DNA from: Ectocarpus siliculosus
Lineage: Eukaryota > Sar > Phaeophyceae > Ectocarpales > Ectocarpaceae
DNA: 43,822 nucleotides
Direction: 5' to 3'
Assembly: GCA_000310025.1 (NCBI GenBank)
Contig: FN649736.1
Location: 1,393,231 to 1,437,052 of the forward strand
The translations under genes and the position numbers were made by a program. The notes beneath the pieces were generated by a model. It was not told the origin of the DNA. It made no database searches and saw only the letters and a program-made list of their open reading frames with translations. This document shows, piece after piece, positions 37,101 through 43,822 of this stretch. Position 1 is the stretch's first letter. Every line of letters begins with the position of its first letter.

Positions 37101-40100
37101 GGATGGTGTTCGAGAAGGGCGCCAAGAAGAGCGCTGGAGGTCCCACCACCATCGAGAACGCCAAGGTTGGTATATACGGCGTGCTCGACCCCTTTTCTCT
37201 ATTGCTTCATGACTCCGTTTTGGTTCCTCTTCATTCCCTCTTTGGAGTCTCATTGGCGCCACAAAGCCGGCCCCAGTTGTTGCGCCTTTTCCACGTGCCC
37301 GTTTTATGTTGTCGTGAGGGGTTTGCCCTTTTTTGTCACGGCTCACGAGCGTTCTCATGTGGACTTTGTAGAACCTTGTCGGGCTGACTGCCTATGAGTG
37401 GCTGGCTTCTCCTGCTGTTGCTCCGCGTGCTTCCTGTCCTGAACTGGTGCCGCTCATTCTCGCGTCGGATTCGAGTTCCAAGCAGAACGACCTCGGTTTT
37501 TCCGGAGCTACTGTGCGTAACGCGATCCTGTGCCGGTTTTTCTCTCGGTTTTCTTTTTGGTCCTGGCGTTGTGGGCCTGAAAAACAGGTGGGCCTGATCC
37601 AGTTCTGCCTCTCGGCGCCCAAGACGGACATGGAGAACAACGTGGTGGTGTCCGACTACGCCGCGATGGACCGTATCTTGAGAGAAGAGCGCAAGTACAT
37701 CCTTGGTCTCTGCAAGAAGGCGAGAGCGTGTTCCCTGGTCTCTCTTGTCACGGACCATTTCTGCTGTGGTTCTTGTTTTTCGTTCTAACCACACCTCAGG
37801 CGTTGACTGTCACCATTCTTGTTACTCTCCACGACCCCGGCCAACCCAACGATCCTTTTTGGTTGTGGGCTTTCTTCTCTTGGTATTGATATTCATGCTG
37901 CGCTTGGGCGTCGTCGCCTTGTTGTCTTTTTTTTTTTGTGTGTCGTCTTGTGCTTTGGCCTTGTGCAGATCAAGAAGGCCGGGTGCACCGTGCTCCTCGT
38001 GCAGAAGAGCATCCTCAGGGACGCGTACAACGACCTTTCCATACACTTCCTCGCCAAGGTGAGGGCAAGCGCACCGCTCTATGTTACAGTAGTACCCTGT
38101 GCTTTCGCTTCTTGGGCTGAACAGAGTCTGTGGTTAGTGTTGCCTACAAGCACTTTGTCTTCTTTTGGAGTATACTGTAGCCTAGACGGACGTGGAGGAA
38201 CGCATTTTACGTACGTGTATACACACAATCGTGTATTTATACTCAGGTATACAGCTGGCTGTTCTGGACGTTGCAGTTCACGGTGGAATTATCCGGTGAT
38301 AACGTTGTGGAGGAGTACCGCAACCGTAGTTGTATCGTTACGATGAGTCCGACCAGGTAGCAGTAGACTAGACTACATTACTAAGCAGTACACGCCAACG
38401 ATCAGGTTACCTACCGCGCCACATGCAGCTTGTGGGGCCCCGCGCCAGAGATTGCACAACCAGGTACAAGGCCTACGGTGGCTCTTGACTGCGATGACCC
38501 CTTTTCGTGGAATCCCCCTATGGCTGGACGAGATGAAGCAAATAGTCTTGCGCGGTTACACGCAGACGTCTGTCTCTACTGTCTTGATACCGCAATTGCG
38601 CCGACCAACCGCTCCCGTCGGGACCCTCTTTGTTGGTTTAGATGGGCATCATGGTGATCACCGATGTGGAGCGGAACGACATCGAGTTCATCTCCCGGAC
38701 ACTGGCGCTCAAGCCATGCGCTCACATCGACACCTTCAACGCGGACAAGCTCGGGTAGGTACATGAAGCGTTGTCGTTCGAACGACCAAGAAGACAAGCT
38801 GCGAACAGTGGTGTTTTGTTGGTGCATCTCGGCTGCTATTGTTGGGGCGTCTCTTTAGTCGGCCCTGTCGGTCGTTGCCGCTTCCCTTTATGGGACCCTC
38901 TCTCTGTTGTGCCACAGCACAAACTTGCTAGGATTTTACTCGGGTTGTGTCGGTATGCGAAGCGAATGCGCCCGCGCTTCTCTCAAGATTCGGCAGCAAA
39001 GCTTGGCCTGCTTCTTAAATCTTGTGTCGCCCGCCCTTGGCTTCTCCTAGAGGCCTGCCTGTACCTTCGGCATTGGTCCGGTGGTGGTAGCACAACTACG
39101 TTCTTAGCGTCCTCTACATATCGGTCCTCTTGATCCACCAATCTTTCATTCCGTGGCACAGTCAATAGTCTGCGGGGAAGGCTTGGGTGCTTACTGCCTG
39201 TGGCTCGTCAGACCACGCGCAACGCCGCAGAGCACCTCGCAGCAACACACTCCGTCTCTTGCTTCTCCGTCGGCAAGCCGCCACGTCCCTCGTTAGGTGG
39301 GGATGCCATCCATCGCTTGGTCATTTCGTTCGTCCAACTCCCACAGCTGGCCGCCCTCTCCCTCTCTCTTTCTTGGCCGTTTCGTTCTCACCGCCACAGG
39401 ACTGCGGACCTCGTGCAGGAGGTTTCGATGCCGGGCTCCGGCCACAAGGTGGGCCAGCCGAACCTGCTTCCTTTTTCGTTGTGTGGCTTTTTTTTTGTTT
39501 TTTCTAGATGTTCCCGTGCGCGACCGGGACTCCTTGAGCACGAATATTGTGGGCGAGGCAAAAGAGTGGTGGTGGCACGACGGTTGGTTGCTGTTGAGGG
39601 GTTTCTGCACGGGAGGGGACGGGAAAACACACAAAATTTTGTTGTACGCGCCGCCGCCAGGTCTTTGCTGCTCCGAGCATGGCCTCGGGAGTGACGAGCC
39701 GTCTGCGTGTAGCGCCTGCCGTCTGCAGTATGTAGTAGGCGTGTGCGTCCAGTGTGGTGTGTATGCCCGATGACGACGCGATGAGGTTCCGTCGTGATGA
39801 GGCAATCACTCATTCAGTCCGAAAAACGCCAACGGTCAAAGCGAGAAGACCTCATGTTCTTCCCGGCTTCGTTCTTCCGCGCATGCTCTGGTGCCGCCGC
39901 ATGCTTTTCTTTCATTTAGAAGCGACCGTGCTTAACGGGCTGACCAATGAAAAGACGTCGGCCTTACGGCGGGATTTGAAAAATTCGCGAAAACGGTGTC
40001 AAGTCAAAGGGGTCCTACCGGCCAGGCCAGGGGTACGCAGGAGTTGGAGTAGAGCAGCGTCCTGCTTCTGTGTGTTTTGGGTACGCCTTTGTTCTTCTCA

Positions 40101-42795
40101 CCGACAGCGCTAACCGTGTTTGCGTTTGCGTTTGCGTTTGCGTTTGTCTATGTTTTTGTCTTGGATGTTGCTACGGCAGATCGTGAAGGTGACGGGCGTG
40201 CCAACAACGGGCATGACCATGACGGTGCTCATGCGCGGGTCTAACCGCCTGGTGCTTGACGAGGCGGAGCGCAGCGTGCACGATGCTCTGTGCGTCGTGC
40301 GGTCTCTGGTGAGTGCTTGCCAACGCAATTTTTTAATACCGTCTCTGGAAATTTTTAGCCACTACAGTACGACTGGCACGTAGGTTGCCAACCCTTAAAT
40401 CCTACGAGCACAGCGTCTTGTTTTTGTCTGTTGACAACAGGTGGCATCGATTCTAGACTATGATAGGCGCGTCGCGCGGTGTTTTTGTGCACTCTCGCGA
40501 CAGCCTTCCGGAGCTCAATGCGTCCGTTAGCGTGCTTGTGATCCGCTAGCAGAGGATTGTCCGGAACTTTGACCACCACTAGCACTGCAGAGAAATTCCT
40601 TGTCTTTTGTGACCCCGGTTCGGAGTCGTTGAGTAGAGGGAGGCAAAGGCCGTAGCGTAGCTACAAACTGCGAGCAACGCTCGTGAACACGTTGACGAAA
40701 TACTGCTTTAGAAGCACAAGAACACCCTTCAGGCTGGCCAACAGGCAGACGGAAGTTTCACTTCGACGACCAAAAAAGCGGAATGTCGTCGAACGGTGTC
40801 AGGTCTGCGGCGGCTACTCCGCCGGATAGAAGAGGCTGTTGTTAACATTGAATGGTCTTCGATAGCCCTTGTTTGACGCCTTCGGAAAGTAGGTCACCTT
40901 GTGCTTTTTTTCTTGAGCGTGCGTTGTCTTCGTCGTGCTCTTCTGGTTTCGGTCGTAGGAAGAGTCAACCATTGCTCTTTTCCGTGGGTGCACACCTAAC
41001 GCCATGTTAGGTCTCGCGTCGATGGGTTTGTCTTTGAGAAGGTTCCTAACCCGTATCCTGAAAGGTCTTGCATTGTTCGTCAGCTACACGTTTCCTTCAG
41101 CAATTGGATGGGGACGCGGTTGGATATGATGTATTAGAACATGGCCTGTCCCGCGATCACCATTGTTCCAAAAACGGCAGCGCATGCGTATTCCCCCCCC
41201 AGTTGAATGCCGTGACTTGACATGTTATTTTGCTCTCGGCATGGTTCCTTCTCTTGTCGGAAACACCCGCAGGTGAAAAAACGCTTCCTCATCTCGGGGG
41301 GTGGAGCGGCGGAGACGGAGGTCGCGATGCAGTTGACAGAGTGGGCCAAGACTCAGACTGGCATGCGAGGGTACTGCATACGGGCGTACGGCGAGGGTGA
41401 GGAAAAAGCACGCGCATACCACGCGAAGGTTCGCTTTTCGCAGGAGCATGACGTGGTATCACTAACCACCACCCTCAACCATACCGAGGACTGTCGTGCT
41501 TTGTGAGACTGGCCTTCTGGTGGCCGCCCGCCTGTCTGTGTCGTTGCAGTCACTCCTGATTGCCGCTTGCCTTGTTGTGCTTGGTTGCTTGTAGGATCAA
41601 TCCCGTTGCGGTTCGTGCAGGATGTGGCGCGGGGTGGTTGGGGTGGGTGGGAGTTAAGCGGTCTGTTGCTTGGAGTTGAGGGTCAAGAGTTGGCGGGTTG
41701 GTGTAAGTTGTTGGTGGCGAGCGTAGGACCCACCTGCCGTTACTGTTGCAGCTGCAATGGCACAGGGCATGGGTTATGCTAGTTTTCCGACGGGTGCGAT
41801 GGTGTTCGTGCCAGCGGCAGCTCTGCTCTCCGTGTTATTGCTTTGTTGTTGGAACCCCGAGCCGAAGAATGTACATCCACGCGCTTGTACCTATTGCCAC
41901 AGCAGCAGGGCTTATCCACGAGGAGTGTGAAACCTGCCATTAGCAGTCGTTACAACGACATGTTTGGGGACCCAAGCCTATTGTTGACCTGTTTGGAGTC
42001 TGTGTCTATCGTTGTGTACAGAAACAGATCCCTGGTCCGCTTGGCGTTGGCACGTCAACCTTTTTGGTGTGTGACTCTCGTTGAAGCTGCGCCAATGCCG
42101 CTGTTGTGGATGGATGCTGATGTCGTTGCTGTCGTTGCCATTGTCACTTCTGGTGCTTCAGCTCTGGAGGTTGTCCCGTACACCCTGGCGGAGAATGCGG
42201 GCATGAACCCGATCAGCATCGTCACCGAGCTTCGTTCGGAGCATGCCAAGGGCAAGGTTGGAGCAGGTGGGTGGGTCCTTGCGTGTTGCGTTTTGTGCCT
42301 GCCTATTTCATGTCATACGTCGCCAGAGAGAAGCTGTGCTGTATACGGTCATTTTGTGCCTCTACCGTTCCTCTGATCTTTGTATGCATATGATGCCTGT
42401 CCTTGTCTTGAAAGCAAAGAGCCTCGTGTGTATTGTCACTTTACTACACAAACAACGCCCTGTTGATAACGCTTGGCTACCGATTGAGCCCCCTTGTGTT
42501 GGACGTTTGTGTTGGACGTTTGTGAAACACCCGCCTCAAAATATCACTGCTCCTCTTGGTGGCGTTACCGTGAAATATAGCCGTAGTGCGACCACCAACG
42601 GTCGAGCCTGAGTTCCTTGCCGCCCCATGCGTATCCCCCCCGTCTTCAGGTATCAACGTACGCAAGGGCACCATCAGCGATATGTACGCAGAACACGTTA
42701 TCCAGCCGGTGCTAGTTAACTCGAGCGCTCTCAAGCTGGCCACCGAGTGCGTGGGCATGATCCTCAAGATCGATGACGTCGTGGCAGTCATGTAG
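34138..42795 (+). CDS. CCT4: T-complex protein 1 subunit delta (CCT4)
   Basis: Exons: 34138-34290, 34896-35128, 36424-36571, 37052-37165, 37588-37719, 37969-38058, 38642-38754, 39400-39448, 40180-40308, 41273-41396, 42162-42266, 42650-42795; 511 residues plus a short missing first exon (family about 535). It is one of eight subunits of the cytosolic ATP-driven ring chaperonin CCT/TRiC, which folds actin, tubulin and other proteins. Group II signatures: [10 protein letters not shown] and NDGATIL (equatorial nucleotide site), EAGDGTTSV with the catalytic Asp region, then [27 protein letters not shown] and [12 protein letters not shown] span intermediate and apical domains. The returning half has [48 protein letters not shown] and a C-terminal LKIDDVV. 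The order and spacing match delta rather than other CCT subunits (for example [13 protein letters not shown]). The intron after 37719 has a GC donor (AAG/GCGAGA). The last exon's 3' end is tandemly duplicated downstream. Confidence 0.96.
40118..40146. repeat. (GCGTTT)n hexanucleotide repeat
   Basis: About 4.5 GTTTGC units immediately after a CTAAC branch-site-like sequence at 40110 and 33 bp before the CCT4 acceptor at 40179. It contributes T residues to the polypyrimidine tract of that intron. Confidence 0.85.
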
Positions 42796-43032
42796 ATGAG
42801 AGGCGCGAGATATTTGGAATAAGGGAATCGGTGATCGGGAATGATCTTCGGGGTGAATTGGGACACAGCTGCTGTCGGTCACCGAGTGCGTGGTCATCAA
42901 AGTCGATGACGTCTTTGCAGTGATATAGATGAGGCACGAAATATGTGGAGATATTTGGGTAAACGGTGTCGGTGACCAGGAATTATATTTGGGATCATTA
43001 TGTCGGCCTTACGTAGGTGCTGTCGGTGCGGA
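42741..43032. repeat. Tandem duplication of the CCT4 3' end
   Basis: Copy 1 (42741-42879) holds the last 17 CCT4 codons, stop and 3' flank. Copy 2 (42880 to about 43032) repeats CACCGAGTGCGTGG, TCGATGACGT, GCAGT, TAGATGAG, ATATTTGG, TCGGTGA and GGTGCTGTCGGT in the same order. Copy 2 still translates in the same frame to a close variant (TECVVIKVDDVFAVI) ending at TAG. It is beyond the functional stop and is not part of the CCT4 reading frame. Confidence 0.85.
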
Positions 43033-43307
43033 AGAGCAATAGGACCTATTTACGGTCTGTTAGTGACTCTTTAGGTCTAACCGGACGTTGAACCTAGGTT
43101 CCTCACATGGGATGTGTCACACACCGTGACCAACCGAACCCAACCCAACCCTAACCCTCACCCACGGCCAACGCACGTCCTAGCGGCCGCGAACTGTGCG
43201 GAGGGCGCTGGAGAGGAATCGACCGCCTACTGGTGTGACCAAAGACCAACGGACCAAAGGGACGTCGTCTCTGAAAAAGCACCCCCCCCCTCTTTCCGCC
43301 CCCCCCG
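43033..43307. other. Intergenic spacer
   Basis: No coding signal. It contains TTTACGGTCTGTTAGTGACTC (43049-43069), similar to TTTACGGTCTGTTGGTGACTC at 11008-11028, and a degenerate CCCAACCCAACCCTAACCC stretch near 43140. C runs occur around 43280-43306. Confidence 0.5.
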
Positions 43308-43431
43308 GTGTTTGCCATCGGGGTTTGGGTTTTCGTCGCTTGGCAACGACGTTGTAAAACAAGCCCCCCACTCGGTGTTTGCCATCGGGGTTGGGTTTTC
43401 GTCGCTTGGCAACGACGTTGTAAAACAAGCC
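43308..43431. repeat. 67-bp tandem repeat, two copies
   Basis: Units 43308-43374 and 43375-43431 (the latter truncated) both read GTGTTTGCCATCGGGGTT, then GGGTTTTCGTCGCTTGGC, then AACGACGTTGTAAAACAAGC, with a single one-base length difference inside. Each unit holds an imperfect palindrome, GTCGCTTGGCAACGAC. Confidence 0.9.
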
Positions 43432-43517
43432 AATTCACTTCGTGAACTCGGCAACCAGGTTACCGTTTTTTTTTTTACCTCGTTTTTTTTTTGGCGGTAA
43501 CCATAATGGTGGTCGAG

Positions 43518-43822
43518 TAGATCATGTTGTGCGGGGTCGAGAACCCTCACTCCGCGCAACGGGGGATGATCGCACCACGTTGTGTTAAAATGGTCAAGCT
43601 TCCTCGAGGCAGTTACACAGTGCTTACAACTGTCTCTGGAAGTGAAAGCACCAGAAAATAAATTAAGTCATATGTAGCTGTCATCCGTACGCAAGGAAGT
43701 AAGCACAAGATGCCGAACACCCTTAGCAGGATGCAGCTCACCCTTCATGCGACTCGCCAAATACCTCACGGCGCTTCGCGCTTGGTGATGTGAGAGCCTG
43801 GTCCGGTGAGAACCCGGCATGC
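43518..43822. repeat. 305-bp dispersed repeat, copy B (truncated by window end)
   Basis: Same orientation and length as 8042-8346, roughly 97% identical without gaps. The sequence upstream of 43518 is unrelated to that upstream of copy A, so this is near the true left boundary of the shared unit. The right boundary is beyond the window. Here the B-box-like stretch reads GGGGTCGAGAACCCTC. Confidence 0.9.

Noticed and set aside
43136-43163. CCCAACCCAACCCTAACCC, telomere-like
   Set aside because: Too short and degenerate, and surrounded by ordinary sequence; not a telomere or convincing interstitial array.
43400-43430. ACGACGTTGTAAAAC, identical to part of the lacZ-alpha region of cloning vectors
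   Set aside because: Only about 15 bases match, flanks diverge, and it recurs in both units of a tandem repeat, so vector contamination is unlikely.

Overview
The window looks like nuclear DNA of a heterokont (stramenopile) alga with a secondary red-lineage plastid, most like a brown alga. The reasons are intron-dense genes (mean intron about 650 bp in the best-resolved gene), short GC-rich exons in more AT-balanced flanks, many microsatellites and homopolymer runs, and one protein whose N terminus carries a signal peptide ending in an ASAFAP-type motif (ALA/FVP). The species assignment is inference. No bacterial genes, rRNA, tRNA or CRISPR were seen.

Layout: 1-340 is low-quality homopolymer sequence. 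341-4242 is mostly non-coding, with one likely minus-strand coiled-coil exon (2495-2379). 4243-9414 (minus) is a PTEN-family phosphatase with a ~560-residue disordered tail. 9415-16528 has no supported gene and should contain the missing first PTEN exon and promoter. 16529-25843 (minus) is a nine-exon gene for a U-box + FHA + FHA protein. 29096-32005 (minus) is a plastid-targeted DUF1517 protein. 34138-42795 (plus) is CCT4, the delta subunit of the cytosolic chaperonin CCT/TRiC. From 42741 to the end lie a decayed tandem duplication of the CCT4 3' end, a 67-bp tandem repeat, and the second copy of a 305-bp dispersed repeat whose first copy sits in a PTEN intron.

The exon models were built by hand from homology, splice signals and reading phase. 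In all four genes every internal junction keeps frame. The initiator exon is unresolved for PTEN, the U-box/FHA gene and CCT4. One intron in each of three genes needs a GC donor.

The genes do not form an obvious pathway. PTEN (phosphoinositide signalling), a phosphopeptide-reading putative E3 ligase, a plastid DUF1517 protein and a chaperonin subunit are simply neighbours. The most unusual observations are the U-box/FHA/FHA architecture, an alanine replacing the Thr after the catalytic Arg in the PTEN P-loop, the PTEN acidic tail extension, and the in-frame duplicated CCT4 tail.
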